From Streptomyces lichenis (GTDB taxonomy: Bacteria > Actinomycetota > Actinomycetes > Streptomycetales > Streptomycetaceae), in the NCBI RefSeq assembly GCF_023218175.1, contig NZ_JALPTH010000005.1, positions 1 through 64,000 on the forward strand: DNA of 64,000 bases, in the 5' to 3' direction. Below are positions 43,188-54,752 of this stretch, in pieces. A model generated the notes under the pieces. That model was given only the letters and a program-made list of their open reading frames with translations. It was not told the origin of the DNA and did not search any database. A program made the translations under genes and the position numbers. Every line of letters starts with the position of its first letter. Positions within the stretch are counted from its first letter, which is position 1.

Positions 43188-43633
43188 GCCCCCTCCAACG
43201 GGTGGAACTCGCCGGTGGTTACGACCGGGAACGGTGTGGTGACGCTCCGTCGCGGCCCGGGGTGGCGCGGCGGGGCGCCGGGAAGGGCCGGGGTGGTGCG
43301 GTCCGCGGCGCACTCCCCCTCGCGCCACCGGCCGCCTGTGCCTGGTCGTCCTGGTGTCAAGTGAATCGCGCCCGGGCGCCGGGGAGTTCATTCGAAGGGG
43401 TGGCGAATGGTGGCGTTTCCCGAAAGGCCCTCGCCGGACGGGTGATCGTAGGATTACTTTCGGTGTACGAACCCGGGGTAACGACCGGCCCCATGGGTAT
43501 GCCGGAGGCACGTCGGGTTCGTGTTCGAAGGGTGCAACTCCCGGACAGGCGGCCCCCGGCGGCGGCATTCTGGTACACGTTCGCGCGCGACGGACGCGGG
43601 CGGCGGCGACACAGCGGATGGGGGCGTTACCGA
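43188..43633. promoter_or_regulatory. Intergenic region upstream of nsdA
   Basis: 446 bases with no clear gene between two divergent genes. It holds TAGGATTACTTT near 43449-43460, a possible -10 region, and a 9-base inverted repeat ACGAACCCG (43467-43475)/CGGGTTCGT (43514-43522) with a 38-base spacer. It probably contains the nsdA promoter; nothing else stands out. Confidence 0.4.
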
Positions 43634-45103
43634 GTGGACGGCAGCGGCGCGGACGGCACGGGCGCGGGGAAGCGGCCGAACGAACGCCTCACCTCGTGGT
43701 TCCTACGCAGCGGCTGGTCCAAGGGCGAGCTCGCCCGCCAGGTCAACCGCAGGGCCCGCCAGCTCGGCGCCCACCACATCAGCACCGACACCTCCCGGGT
43801 GCGCCGCTGGCTCGACGGGGAGCAGCCCCGCGAACCCATCCCGCGGATCCTCTCCGAGCTGTTCACCGAGCGCTTCGGCAACGTCGTCGCCATCGAGGAC
43901 CTCGGACTGCGCAGCGCCCACCAGTCCCCCTCCGTCTCCGGCGTCGACCTGCCCTGGGCCGGGCCGCAGACCGTGGCGCTGCTCGGCGAGTTCTCCCGCA
44001 GCGACCTGATGCTCGCCCGCCGCGGCTTCCTCGGCACCTCCCTCGCCCTGTCCGCCGGCCCCGCCCTGATCGAGCCCATGCAGCGCTGGCTGGTCCCCGC
44101 CCCGGCCGCCGACCCGGCCCGCGCCGAACCGGACAACCGGCGCCGCGCCCGGCTCTCCGACCCGGAGCTGGAGCAGCTGGAGTCGGCCACCGTGATGTTC
44201 CGCCAGTGGGACGCCCAGTGCGGCGGCGGGCTGCGCCGCAAGGCGGTCGTCGGCCAGCTGCACGAGGTCACCGACCTGCTCCAGGAGCCGCACCCGGCCG
44301 CCACCTCCAAGCGGTTGTTCACCTGCGCCGCCGAACTGGCCCAGCTGGCCGGCTGGATGAGCTACGACGTGGGCCTCCAGCCCACCGCCCAGAAGTACTT
44401 CGTGCTCGCCCTGCACGCCGCCAAGGAGGCCGGGGACAAGCCGCTCGGCTCGTACATCCTGTCCGCGATGAGCCGGCAGATGATCCACCTCGGCCGCCCC
44501 GAGGACGCCCTGGAGCTCGTCCACCTCGCCCAGTACGGCAGCCGGGAGAGCGCCACCGCCCGCACCCAGGCCATGCTGTATGCGGTGGAGGCCCGCGCCT
44601 ACGCCAACATGGGCCAGCCCGGCAAGTGCAAGCGGGCCGTGCGGATGGCCGAGGACACCTTCTCCGACGCCGGATTCGACGGCGAGCCGGACCCCGACTG
44701 GATCCGCTTCTTCTCCGAGGCCGAGCTCAACGCCGAGAACGCCCACTCCTACCGCGACCTCGCCTATGTCGCCGGCCGCAGCCCCACCTACGCCTCACTC
44801 GCCGAACCGGTCATGGCCAAGGCCGTGGAGCTGTTCGCCAAGGACGGCGACCACCAGCGCTCCTACGCCCTCAACCTGGTCGGCATGGCCACCGTGCACC
44901 TGCTCCAGCGGGAGCCCGAGCAGGCCACCGCGCTGGCCGAGACCGCGCTCACCGTCGCCCGCCGGGTCCGCTCCGAACGGGTGACCAACCGGCTGCGCAA
45001 GACCGTGGACACCGCCGCCCGCGACTTCGGCGACGTCCCCGAGGTCGTCCGCCTCACCGACAAGCTCACCGCCCAGCTCCCGGAGACCGCCGAAGCCGTC
45101 TGA
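43634..45103 (+). CDS. nsdA: NsdA, pleiotropic negative regulator of development and antibiotic production
   Basis: A 489-residue regulator. The N-terminus (RPNERLTSWFLRSGWSKGELARQVNRRARQLG) is a helix-turn-helix-like region, followed by DTSRVRRWLDGEQPREPIPRIL and, in the C-terminal half (about 270-480), helical TPR-like repeats (for example AQLAGWMSYDVGLQPTAQKYFVLALHAAKEAG). In S. coelicolor NsdA (SCO5582) represses sporulation and antibiotic synthesis; the position between ftsY and amtB and the length agree. A GTG at 43634 is chosen, with GGATGGGGG upstream; longer in-frame starts read through non-coding-like sequence. The ligand and DNA targets are not known from sequence. Confidence 0.92.
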   Translation: MDGSGADGTGAGKRPNERLTSWFLRSGWSKGELARQVNRRARQLGAHHISTDTSRVRRWLDGEQPREPIPRILSELFTERFGNVVAIEDLGLRSAHQSPSVSGVDLPWAGPQTVALLGEFSRSDLMLARRGFLGTSLALSAGPALIEPMQRWLVPAPAADPARAEPDNRRRARLSDPELEQLESATVMFRQWDAQCGGGLRRKAVVGQLHEVTDLLQEPHPAATSKRLFTCAAELAQLAGWMSYDVGLQPTAQKYFVLALHAAKEAGDKPLGSYILSAMSRQMIHLGRPEDALELVHLAQYGSRESATARTQAMLYAVEARAYANMGQPGKCKRAVRMAEDTFSDAGFDGEPDPDWIRFFSEAELNAENAHSYRDLAYVAGRSPTYASLAEPVMAKAVELFAKDGDHQRSYALNLVGMATVHLLQREPEQATALAETALTVARRVRSERVTNRLRKTVDTAARDFGDVPEVVRLTDKLTAQLPETAEAV

Positions 45104-45252
45104 CCCGGCGCCCCTCCCCGCGAGAGGCCCGGCACCCCCTGGATTCCGGCCGCGACCGCCGCCCCTACCGCCCGACTCGGCTCCCCCGCCAGGTCACCGG
45201 GCAGCGGCCGCGGCCGGTTCGCGTACCGGGCGACGGGGCGCCCTCCCCCGGA

Positions 45253-45325
45253 GGCGCCTCCGTCCCGTACGCGGTCAGCTCCCCGTGTGCGGCTCCCTCC
45301 CGGGGGCGCCTCCGTCGCGTACGCG
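45253..45325 (+). repeat. 21-base direct repeat upstream of amtB
   Basis: GGCGCCTCCGTCCCGTACGCG at 45253-45273 recurs with one mismatch at 45305-45325, 52 bases apart (about five helical turns). It lies between nsdA and the GlnR boxes. It may be a duplicated regulator site. Confidence 0.55.
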
Positions 45326-45350
45326 TGTCCTCGCCCTCCGTGACGCCGAC

Positions 45351-47313
<1,963 letters not shown>

Positions 47314-47339
47314 GACCAGCCGACCAAGGGAGACGCCGG

Positions 47340-49784
47340 GTGACGAGCGCTGACACGACCGAACCCACGGACGGAACGGGCGGATCGGGCGGATCGGAGC
47401 CCGGCGGCTACCCCGCGGCCCGGCTGCGCCTCCTCCGCGAGGAGGCGCGGACCGGGCCGCCCCGGCGCGCCGCCCTCGCCCGCCTCACCGACGAGTGGCT
47501 CACCGCCCTGTTCACCGCCGCCCGGCCGCCCCGCGGCACCGCGCTGGTCGCCGTCGGCGGCTACGGCCGCGCCGAACTCTCCCCGCGCAGCGACCTCGAC
47601 CTGCTCCTCCTGCACGACGGCAGCGCCCGCCCCGACGAGATCGCCGCCGTCGCCGACCGCGTCTGGTACCCGGTCTGGGACCTCGGCCTCGCCCTCGACC
47701 ACTCCGTACGCACCCCCGCCGAGGCCCGCGCCACCGCCGCCGACGACCTCAAGGTCCACCTCGGGCTCCTCGACGCCCGCCACCTCGCCGGCGACCTCGG
47801 CCTCACCACCGCACTGCGCACCACGATCCTCGCCGACTGGCGCAACCAGGCCCCCAAACGCCTGCCCGCCCTCGGCGAACTCTGCCGCGAACGCGCCGAA
47901 CGCCACGGCGAACTCCCATACCTGCTGGAAGGCGACCTCAAGGAGGCCCGCGGCGGACTGCGCGACGCCACCGCGCTGCGCGCCGTCGCCGCCTCCTGGC
48001 TCGCCGACGCACCCCGCGCCGGACTCGCCGACGCCCGCCGCCGCCTCCTCGACACCCGCGACGCCCTCCACCTCACCACCGGCCGCGCCACCGACCGGCT
48101 CACCCTCCAGGAACAGGACGAGGTCGCCGCCGCCCTCGGCCTCCTCGACGCCGACGCGCTGCTCCGCGAGGTCTACGAGGCCGCCCGCACCATCGCGTAC
48201 GCCCAGGACACCACCTGGCGCGAGGTCGACCGGGTGCTGCGGGCCCGCTCCGCCCGGCCCCGGCTGCGCCGCCTCATCGGCGGCCGCCCCCAGCCCGCCG
48301 CCCGCGCCCCGCTCGCCGACGGCGTGGTCGAGATGGACGGCGAGACGGTCCTCGCCCGCACCGCCCGCCCCGAACGCGACCCGGTGCTGCCCCTGCGGGC
48401 CGCCGCCGCGGCCGCCCAGGCCGACCTGCCGCTCTCCCCGCACGCCGTACGCCACCTCGCCGCCACCGCCCCACCGCTCCCGGTGCCCTGGCCCGCCGAA
48501 GCCCGCGAGAGCCTCATCACCCTGCTCGGCGCCGGCCCCTCCGCCGTCCCCGTCTGGGAGGCCCTGGAAGCCGAAGGACTGGTCACCCGGCTGCTGCCCG
48601 ACTGGGAACGCGTCCGCTGCCGCCCCCAGCGCAACCCCGTCCACACCTGGACCGTCGACCGCCACCTGGTGGAGACCGCCGTCCGCGCCGCCGCCCTCAC
48701 CCGCCGCGTCAGCCGCCCCGACCTCCTGCTGGTCGCCGCCCTGCTGCACGACATCGGCAAGGGCTGGCCCGGCGACCACGCCCTCTCCGGCGAGACCATC
48801 ACCCGCGACGTCGCCGCTCGCACCGGCTTCGACCGCGCCGACACCGACACCCTCGCCACCCTCGTACGCCACCACCTGCTGCTCGTCGAGACCGCCACCC
48901 GCCGCGACCTGGACGACCCCGCCACCGTACGGACCGTCGCCGACGCCGTCCGTACCACCGACACCCTGGAACTCCTGCACGCCCTCACCGAGGCCGACGC
49001 CCTCGCCACCGGCCCCGCCGCCTGGTCCGCCTGGCGCGCCTCCCTCGTCGCCGACCTGGCCGAACGCGTCGCCGCCGTCCTCGCCGGGCAGCCCCCCGCC
49101 GCCCCCGAACCGGCCGCCCCCAGCGCCGAACAGGAACGCCTCGCCGTGGAAGCCCTGCGCACCGGCGAACCCGTCCTCACCCTCCGCACCGAGAGCCAAC
49201 CGGATGAGGACGGCACCGAACCCGTCGGCGTCCAGCTGCACCTCGCCCTGCCCGACCGGCCCGGCGTACTGCCCGCCACCGCCGGCGTGCTCGCCCTGCA
49301 CCGGCTCACCGTCCGCGCCGCCGACCTGCGCGCCGTCGACCTCCCCGGACCCGGCGGCGCGGTGCTGCTGCTCAGCTGGCGGGTCGCCGCCGAGTACGGC
49401 TCCCTGCCCGAGGCCGCCCGGCTCCGCGCCGACCTGGTCCGCGCCCTCGACGGCAGCCTCGACATCCGCGCCCGCCTCGCCGAACGCGAGGCCGCCTACC
49501 CGCGCCGCCGCGGCGTCAAGGCCCCGCCGCCCCGGGTCACCGTCGCCCCCGCCGCCTCCCGCCACGCCACCGTCATCGAGGTCCGCGCCCAGGACGCCCC
49601 CGGCCTGCTGCACCGCATCGGCCGCGCCCTGGAGGAGGCCGGGGTACGGGTGCGCAGCGCCCATGTCTCCACGCTCGGCTCCAACGCGGTGGACACCGTC
49701 TACGTGACGGGGGAGGACGGCGGCCCGCTGGACGCCGACCGGGCGGCGGAGGTGGCCCGGGGGGTGGAGAAGGCGCTGGGGTGA
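47340..49784 (+). CDS. glnD: PII adenylyl/uridylyltransferase GlnD
   Basis: An 814-residue bifunctional enzyme that modifies and demodifies GlnK according to glutamine. The nucleotidyltransferase domain has VGGYGRAELSPRSDLDLLLL (about residues 64-83). A central helical region and an HD hydrolase domain with LLHDIGKGWPGDHA follow (about 475-490), and the C-terminus has two ACT domains (VQLHLALPDRPGVLPATAG near 630, VIEVRAQDAPGLLHRIG near 748). The start is GTG 47340 with AAGGGAGA upstream. In Streptomyces the product adenylylates rather than uridylylates GlnK. Confidence 0.95.
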   Translation: MTSADTTEPTDGTGGSGGSEPGGYPAARLRLLREEARTGPPRRAALARLTDEWLTALFTAARPPRGTALVAVGGYGRAELSPRSDLDLLLLHDGSARPDEIAAVADRVWYPVWDLGLALDHSVRTPAEARATAADDLKVHLGLLDARHLAGDLGLTTALRTTILADWRNQAPKRLPALGELCRERAERHGELPYLLEGDLKEARGGLRDATALRAVAASWLADAPRAGLADARRRLLDTRDALHLTTGRATDRLTLQEQDEVAAALGLLDADALLREVYEAARTIAYAQDTTWREVDRVLRARSARPRLRRLIGGRPQPAARAPLADGVVEMDGETVLARTARPERDPVLPLRAAAAAAQADLPLSPHAVRHLAATAPPLPVPWPAEARESLITLLGAGPSAVPVWEALEAEGLVTRLLPDWERVRCRPQRNPVHTWTVDRHLVETAVRAAALTRRVSRPDLLLVAALLHDIGKGWPGDHALSGETITRDVAARTGFDRADTDTLATLVRHHLLLVETATRRDLDDPATVRTVADAVRTTDTLELLHALTEADALATGPAAWSAWRASLVADLAERVAAVLAGQPPAAPEPAAPSAEQERLAVEALRTGEPVLTLRTESQPDEDGTEPVGVQLHLALPDRPGVLPATAGVLALHRLTVRAADLRAVDLPGPGGAVLLLSWRVAAEYGSLPEAARLRADLVRALDGSLDIRARLAEREAAYPRRRGVKAPPPRVTVAPAASRHATVIEVRAQDAPGLLHRIGRALEEAGVRVRSAHVSTLGSNAVDTVYVTGEDGGPLDADRAAEVARGVEKALG

Positions 49785-49822
49785 GGCGTGACCTGCTGAG
49801 CGGACCGGCAGTTGACCGTATG

Positions 49823-49851
49823 GTGCTCCCCGCCCATGCGGGGATCTGTCC
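49823..49851 (+). repeat. Solitary type I-E CRISPR-repeat-like element
   Basis: A 29-base element beginning GTGCTCCCCGCCCATGCGGG and ending ATCTGTCC closely resembles actinobacterial type I-E CRISPR repeats, which start GTGCTCCCCGCGC and end GATGG(T)CC, from memory. It has the same CCCCGC...GCGGGG hairpin. It is single: there is no second copy or spacer-repeat pattern nearby and no cas gene in the window. It sits 39 bases after glnD and could simply be a terminator hairpin. Confidence 0.4.
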
Positions 49852-49953
49852 CCGCTCACCGGATTCCCGGCGGGCGGGGACGATTGCTTTGCCGGGCCGG
49901 ATAGTCTGGAGGGCGATTCTCCGCCCCCGACCTCCGAAGGACCGACGAGCGCT

Positions 49954-51504
49954 GTGTTCGATACTCTCTCCGACCGCTTGACGGGTGTCTTCAAGACCTT
50001 GCGCGGCAAGGGCCGCCTCTCCGAGGCGGACATCGACGCCACCGCCCGCGAGATCCGCATCGCGCTGCTCGAAGCCGATGTGGCCCTGCCCGTGGTCCGG
50101 TCCTTCATCAAGCAGGTCAAGGAGCGGGCGCTCGGCTCCGAGGTCTCCGGGGCGCTCAATCCCGCCCAACAGTTCATCAAGATCGTCAACGAGGAGCTCG
50201 TCGGCATCCTCGGCGGCGAGACCCGCCGGCTGCGGTTCGCCAAGAACCCGCCGACCGTGATCATGCTCGCCGGCCTCCAGGGCGCCGGCAAGACCACCCT
50301 CGCCGGAAAGCTCGGCCTCTGGCTCAAGGGCCAGGGCCACGCCCCGCTGCTGGTCGCCTGCGACCTCCAGCGCCCCAACGCGGTCAACCAGCTCGCGGTG
50401 GTCGCCGAGCGCGCCGGCGTCGGCGTCTACGCGCCCCAGCCCGGCAACGGCGTCGGCGACCCGGTCCAGGTCGCCAAGGACTCCATCGAGTACGCCAGGA
50501 CCAAGCAGCACGACGTGGTCATCGTCGACACCGCCGGCCGCCTCGGCATCGACGAGGAGCTGATGCGGCAGGCCGCCGACATCCGCGACGCGGTCAGCCC
50601 CGACGAGGTGCTGTTCGTCGTGGACGCCATGATCGGCCAGGACGCGGTCAACACCGCCGAGGCCTTCCGCGACGGCGTCGGCTTCGACGGCGTGGTGCTC
50701 TCCAAGCTCGACGGCGACGCCCGCGGCGGTGCCGCGCTCTCCATCGCGCACGTCACCGGCAAGAACATCATGTTCGCCTCCAACGGCGAGAAGCTGGACG
50801 AGTTCGACGCGTTCCACCCGGACCGCATGGCGTCCCGCATCCTCGGCATGGGCGATGTGCTCTCGCTGATCGAGAAGGCCGAGCAGACCTTCAGCCAGGA
50901 AGAGGCCGCCAAGATGGCCTCCAAGCTGGCGAGCAGCAAGGGCAAGGACTTCACCCTGGACGACTTCCTCGCCCAGATGGAGCAGGTCCGCAAGATGGGC
51001 AGCATCAGCAAGCTCCTCGGGATGCTGCCCGGCATGGCCCAGATCAAGGACCAGATCAACAACATCGACGAGCGGGACGTGGACCGCACCGCCGCCATCA
51101 TCAAGTCGATGACCCCCGGCGAGCGCCAGGACCCGACGATCATCAACGGCTCCCGCCGGGCCCGTATCGCCCGCGGCTCCGGCGTCGACGTCAGCATGGT
51201 CAAGAGCCTGGTCGAGCGGTTCTTCGACGCCCGCAAGATGATGTCCAAGATGGCCGCCGGCGGCATGCCCGGGATGCCCGGCATCCCCGGCATGGGCGGC
51301 GGCCCCGGCCGGCAGAAGAAGCAGCAGAAGCAGGCCAAGGGCAAGCGCAAGAGCGGCAACCCGATGAAGCGGAAGGCCGACGAGGCCGCCGCCCAGGCCC
51401 GCCGCGAGGAGGCCGCCCAGCAGGGCGGCGCCTTCGGCCTGCCGGCCGGCCAGGACGCCAAGGACTTCGAGCTCCCCGACGAGTTCAAGAAGTTCATGGG
51501 CTGA
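49954..51504 (+). CDS. ffh: Signal recognition particle protein Ffh
   Basis: A 516-residue SRP54 GTPase that binds signal peptides and 4.5S RNA. The NG domain has GLQGAGKTTLAGKLG (G1, about residues 107-121), DTAGRL (G3) and SKLDGDARGG (G4/G5). The C-terminal M domain has SRRARIARGSGVDVSMV, the RNA-binding RIARGSG motif, and a Met-rich MMSKMAAGGMPGMPGIPGMGG segment, then a basic tail. The GTG at 49954 has AAGGACC about 13 bases upstream. Its receptor FtsY is encoded 8 kb earlier. Confidence 0.97.
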   Translation: MFDTLSDRLTGVFKTLRGKGRLSEADIDATAREIRIALLEADVALPVVRSFIKQVKERALGSEVSGALNPAQQFIKIVNEELVGILGGETRRLRFAKNPPTVIMLAGLQGAGKTTLAGKLGLWLKGQGHAPLLVACDLQRPNAVNQLAVVAERAGVGVYAPQPGNGVGDPVQVAKDSIEYARTKQHDVVIVDTAGRLGIDEELMRQAADIRDAVSPDEVLFVVDAMIGQDAVNTAEAFRDGVGFDGVVLSKLDGDARGGAALSIAHVTGKNIMFASNGEKLDEFDAFHPDRMASRILGMGDVLSLIEKAEQTFSQEEAAKMASKLASSKGKDFTLDDFLAQMEQVRKMGSISKLLGMLPGMAQIKDQINNIDERDVDRTAAIIKSMTPGERQDPTIINGSRRARIARGSGVDVSMVKSLVERFFDARKMMSKMAAGGMPGMPGIPGMGGGPGRQKKQQKQAKGKRKSGNPMKRKADEAAAQARREEAAQQGGAFGLPAGQDAKDFELPDEFKKFMG

Positions 51505-51517
51505 GGCCCAGTGACGT

Positions 51518-51552
51518 GGAAGGGGCGCCCACCGGCGGTGGGCGCCCCTTCC
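51518..51552. terminator. Bidirectional terminator between ffh and the methyltransferase gene
   Basis: A perfect 16-base stem (51518-51533 with 51537-51552, arm GGAAGGGGCGCCCACC) around a 3-base loop, between two converging genes. Confidence 0.85.
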
Positions 51553-51571
51553 CGTACGGTCCCGTACCGCC

Positions 51572-52480
51572 CTACGGCGTACGGGCCACCAGGTAGCGGA
51601 AGACATTGGCCATCCACACCGTGCCGTCCGGGCGGACGTGCGGGTGCAGCGCCTCGATGACCTCCTTCTCGACCGTCGCCTGGTCGGCCGCGGCCACCGC
51701 CGCGTCGAACAGCCCGGTCGACATCAGCCCGCGCACCGCGCTGTCCATGTCCGCGTACCCGAACGGGCAGGCCACCCGGCCCGAACCGTCCGGCCGCAGC
51801 CCGGCCCGCCCGGCCACCTCCTCCAGGTCGTCCCGCAGCGCCGGCTGCCAGGACTTCGCCGTGTGCAGCCGCTCGGTGAGCCGGCCCGCCACCCGCAGCA
51901 CCGCCGAGGTCGCGCACCGCTCCGGCGGACCCCAGCCGGCCAGCACCACCGCGCTGCCCCGCTCCGCCATCGGCACCGCCGCGGACAGCGCCGCCGCCAG
52001 CGAGTCGGCGTCCTCCTCGTCGTCCACCGCGCAGCCGCCGATCGGCTGGAACGCCGTGATGAGGTTGTACGCCGGACGGGTGGCGTCCCCCGCCTCCGCG
52101 GGCCGGCCGTACAGCAGCCGCGTCCCGCCGTGCCGGTGCGCGCCCACCTCGATACCGGCCGCCGTGGAACCGCCGCCGGAGCCCGCGCCGGAGTCCGGCA
52201 GCAGCCGCTCCCGCGCCAGGTCCATCCGGGGCTGGTCGGTGTCCACGCCGGTCACCTGCGCGCCGCGCGCCGCCGCCATCAGCAGCGCCAGCCCTGAGCC
52301 GCAGCCGAGACCCAGCAGCCGCGTCCGGGTGCCGACCTCCAGGTGCTGGTAGACCGCTTCGTACAGCGGTACGAGCATCCGCTCCTGGATCTCCGCCCAG
52401 TCGCGGGCACGGCCGGGGCCGTCCGCCGCGGGGGGAGCCGAAGCCGGGTGGGGGTGGTGCTGGACGAGCATAGGTGTCAT
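51572..52480 (-). CDS. Class I SAM-dependent methyltransferase
   Basis: A 302-residue putative methyltransferase. The N-terminal third has DWAEIQERMLVPLYEAVYQHLEVG and the SAM-binding motif I LLGLGCGSGLALLMAAARGA, followed by GVDTDQPRMDLAR (motif II). The latter half (EVIEALHPHVRPDGTVWMANVFRYLVART) resembles a methyltransferase-type tail but is not diagnostic. The ATG at 52480 (MTPMLVQHH) is the likely start; ATG at 52471 is in frame. No substrate can be assigned. It converges on ffh. Confidence 0.8.
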   Translation of the reverse strand: MTPMLVQHHPHPASAPPAADGPGRARDWAEIQERMLVPLYEAVYQHLEVGTRTRLLGLGCGSGLALLMAAARGAQVTGVDTDQPRMDLARERLLPDSGAGSGGGSTAAGIEVGAHRHGGTRLLYGRPAEAGDATRPAYNLITAFQPIGGCAVDDEEDADSLAAALSAAVPMAERGSAVVLAGWGPPERCATSAVLRVAGRLTERLHTAKSWQPALRDDLEEVAGRAGLRPDGSGRVACPFGYADMDSAVRGLMSTGLFDAAVAAADQATVEKEVIEALHPHVRPDGTVWMANVFRYLVARTP

Positions 52481-53175
52481 CGAAAGCGCCCCAATCCGCC
52501 GAAGGTCCGTTACTGCCTCGACTGCCCTCCTGTCCTCACCGGACAGCGGTCGGACAGCCAGTCCCCCCGTGTGCGTGCGCCCGCACTCCCCGTATGCCAG
52601 GGAACTGCGCTTCCGCCCCCAAGTCCAGGGGGCGGTGGGCATTGCTTCGTGCCCCGGCCGTGCGCCCCCGGACCCGGCGCGAACCACCTCCCATAGTGGG
52701 GTGCCTCCGGGAATCCCGCCACGCCGGCACCGCGCCGCAGGTCGGCACGGACGCCCTGCGCTGGGCGCTTCCCGGCCGCCTCCCCGCGCCCGGGGCGCGC
52801 GCCCGGCGGGACGGGGTGGAGCGGATGTCCGAAATCCCGTGGGTGGGGCGGAGGGCGCCGTCGGGCCGCCGGGACCGCCCGGGTAGGGTCCCTCCCGCAC
52901 CATCGGGCAGCACGGCTTTCCCTCGGCCGCATGGCCCCCTCGGGCGGCATCGGCCCGCCCCTGCCCGTATCGGCCCGGTCCGGTCCTCACCGTCCCCGTC
53001 GCGCCCCGCGGTGGACTCCGCTACGTACCGTCTTGCGGCGGGCTGGGCGGCTTCCTGCGCAGTTCCGCGCACTCGGCATCGTCAGACCGCATCAACGGCA
53101 ACTGACTGGTACGTGCAAATTATTTGGGATGCCCCGGAATGGAACCCAGCGGCTGCCCGGCTCGTTGTACACGAC
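52481..53175. other. Long intergenic region with no recognised gene
   Basis: 695 bases between two divergent genes. Both strands have long open frames, but their codon use does not look coding and they match nothing I know. Near 53090-53130 the sequence turns AT-richer (TGCAAATTATTTGGGATG), which may mark the promoter of the SprT-like gene. No tRNA or clear hairpin pair was seen. Confidence 0.45.
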
Positions 53176-53769
53176 GTGAGCACGACACCACCTGTTCTCG
53201 CCGCCGAGCTGGCACAGGCGTGGGCCGACATTCAGCGGCACCACCCCGAGCTGCCCGACCTCGCCGCGCCCGAATCCCTGATCGGAGAGTCCTCGTCGGC
53301 CTGCGGGTCCGAGCTCTCCTTCGAACGGCTGCTGCACGAGGCAGTCCACGGCATCGCCGCCGCCCGAGGGGTCCGCGACACCTCCCGCGCCGGCCGCTAC
53401 CACAACCGCAGATTCCTGGCGATCGCCGAGGAGATGGGCCTGGACCACCCCGAGGAGCCGCACGCCAGCAGCGGCTTCTCGCTGGTCACGCTCAGCCCCG
53501 AGGCCAAACGCCGCTACCGCCCCACCATGGAGCGGCTGCAGCGGGCCCTCAAGGCGCACACCGCCGCCACCGCGGGCGACACCAAGCGCTCCTTCCGGGG
53601 CCCGGCCGCCCGGCACGGCTCCTCCGGCGGGGGAGTGCGGGTCAAGGCCGTCTGTGACTGCGGACGCAACGTCCGGGTCGTCCCCTCCGTGCTCGCCCAG
53701 GCGCCCATCGTCTGCGGCGGCTGCGGCAAGCCCTTCCGCATCCCGGAAGCGGTGGGCGCGGCGAGCTGA
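53176..53769 (+). CDS. SprT-like zinc-metallopeptidase-type protein with C-terminal zinc ribbon
   Basis: A 197-residue protein. [41 protein letters not shown] contains HEAVH, the HExxH zinc-protease motif, and the following [10 protein letters not shown] resembles SprT/Spartan-type folds. The C-terminus has [14 protein letters not shown] and CGGCGKPF, a four-Cys zinc ribbon. SprT proteins process DNA-protein crosslinks or act on ribosome-related targets; no substrate is known here. The GTG at 53176 lacks a ribosome site, and the gene may be leaderless. It precedes rpsP. Confidence 0.85.
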   Translation: MSTTPPVLAAELAQAWADIQRHHPELPDLAAPESLIGESSSACGSELSFERLLHEAVHGIAAARGVRDTSRAGRYHNRRFLAIAEEMGLDHPEEPHASSGFSLVTLSPEAKRRYRPTMERLQRALKAHTAATAGDTKRSFRGPAARHGSSGGGVRVKAVCDCGRNVRVVPSVLAQAPIVCGGCGKPFRIPEAVGAAS

Positions 53770-53924
53770 CCTCGCGTGGTGTGGCACAATGGCCAGCTGT
53801 ACTCGACAGTCGAACAGGACCCCTCTCTCCTCCGGCTGACGCGTCCGTCGGGCACTCGGGTACCGCAACCCCACGTGGCATCTCGTTGTGCCCACCCACG
53901 TCAAGACCAGGAGACACCACACCC

Positions 53925-54368
53925 GTGGCAGTCAAGATCAAGCTGAAGCGTCTGGGCAAGATCCGTTCGCCTCACTACCGCATCGTCGTCGCCGACTCCC
54001 GTACCCGCCGTGACGGCCGGGCCATCGAGGAGATCGGCCTGTACCACCCGGTGCAGAACCCGTCGCGCATCGAGGTCGACTCGGAGCGCGCCCAGTACTG
54101 GCTGTCCGTCGGCGCCCAGCCGACCGAGCCGGTCCTCGCCATCCTCAAGCTCACCGGCGACTGGCAGAAGGCCAAGGGCCTGCCCGCCCCGGAGAAGCCG
54201 CTGCTCGCCCCGGCGACCAAGGAGGACAAGCGCGCGTCCTTCGAGGCCTTCGCCAAGGCGATCGAGGGCGACGAGAACAAGGGTGAGGCCATCACCCCGA
54301 AGGCCAAGAAGGCCGACAAGAAGGCGGACGAGGCCGACGCCGCGTCCACCGAGTCGACCGAGGCCTGA
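53925..54368 (+). CDS. rpsP: Ribosomal protein S16
   Basis: A 147-residue S16 with the canonical [42 protein letters not shown] start (residues 1-42) and [23 protein letters not shown] (about 64-86). The last 60 residues are a charged Lys/Ala/Glu-rich tail beyond the core, common in actinomycetes. AGGAGA lies about 11 bases before the GTG. It starts a conserved operon rpsP-khpA-rimM-trmD. Confidence 0.97.
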   Translation: MAVKIKLKRLGKIRSPHYRIVVADSRTRRDGRAIEEIGLYHPVQNPSRIEVDSERAQYWLSVGAQPTEPVLAILKLTGDWQKAKGLPAPEKPLLAPATKEDKRASFEAFAKAIEGDENKGEAITPKAKKADKKADEADAASTESTEA

Positions 54369-54370
54369 GC

Positions 54371-54610
54371 ATGCTCGAGGAGGCTCTCGAGCACCTCGTG
54401 AAGGGCATCGTCGACAACCCCGACGACGTGCAGGTGGCCTCCCGCAACCTGCGCCGGGGGCGTGTGCTGGAGGTCCGGGTCCACCCCGACGACCTCGGCA
54501 AGGTGATCGGCCGCAACGGCCGCACCGCTCGCGCCCTGCGAACCGTCGTGGGTGCCATCGGCGGCCGCGGGATCCGGGTCGACCTGGTCGACGTGGACCA
54601 CGTCCGCTGA
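54371..54610 (+). CDS. khpA: KH-domain RNA-binding protein KhpA
   Basis: A 79-residue single KH domain: [22 protein letters not shown], then [21 protein letters not shown] holding the GxxG loop (IGRNGR), ending [12 protein letters not shown]. It is the small KhpA (YlqC) protein placed after rpsP, which with KhpB regulates elongation and binds small RNAs in Firmicutes. The start is 2 bases after the rpsP stop. Its RNA targets in Streptomyces are unknown. Confidence 0.94.
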   Translation: MLEEALEHLVKGIVDNPDDVQVASRNLRRGRVLEVRVHPDDLGKVIGRNGRTARALRTVVGAIGGRGIRVDLVDVDHVR

Positions 54611-54752
54611 GCAGTTGAACACCGGCTGCGGGCCGGGGAGGGCTACGGCCCGCCCCGGCCCGCAGCCGTCCCCGGGAAACGGTGCCGGGGAACGCCGGGG
54701 AAACCGCGGACCGCCCCGGGGAAACTCGGGAAACGAAGGAAAGGCAACAGGA

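Noticed and set aside
52536..53072. A 178-residue minus-strand frame in the 52.5-53.1 kb gap
   Set aside because: Arg/Gly/Pro-rich, no known motif and unlike neighbouring codon usage in the third position. No ribosome site was found.
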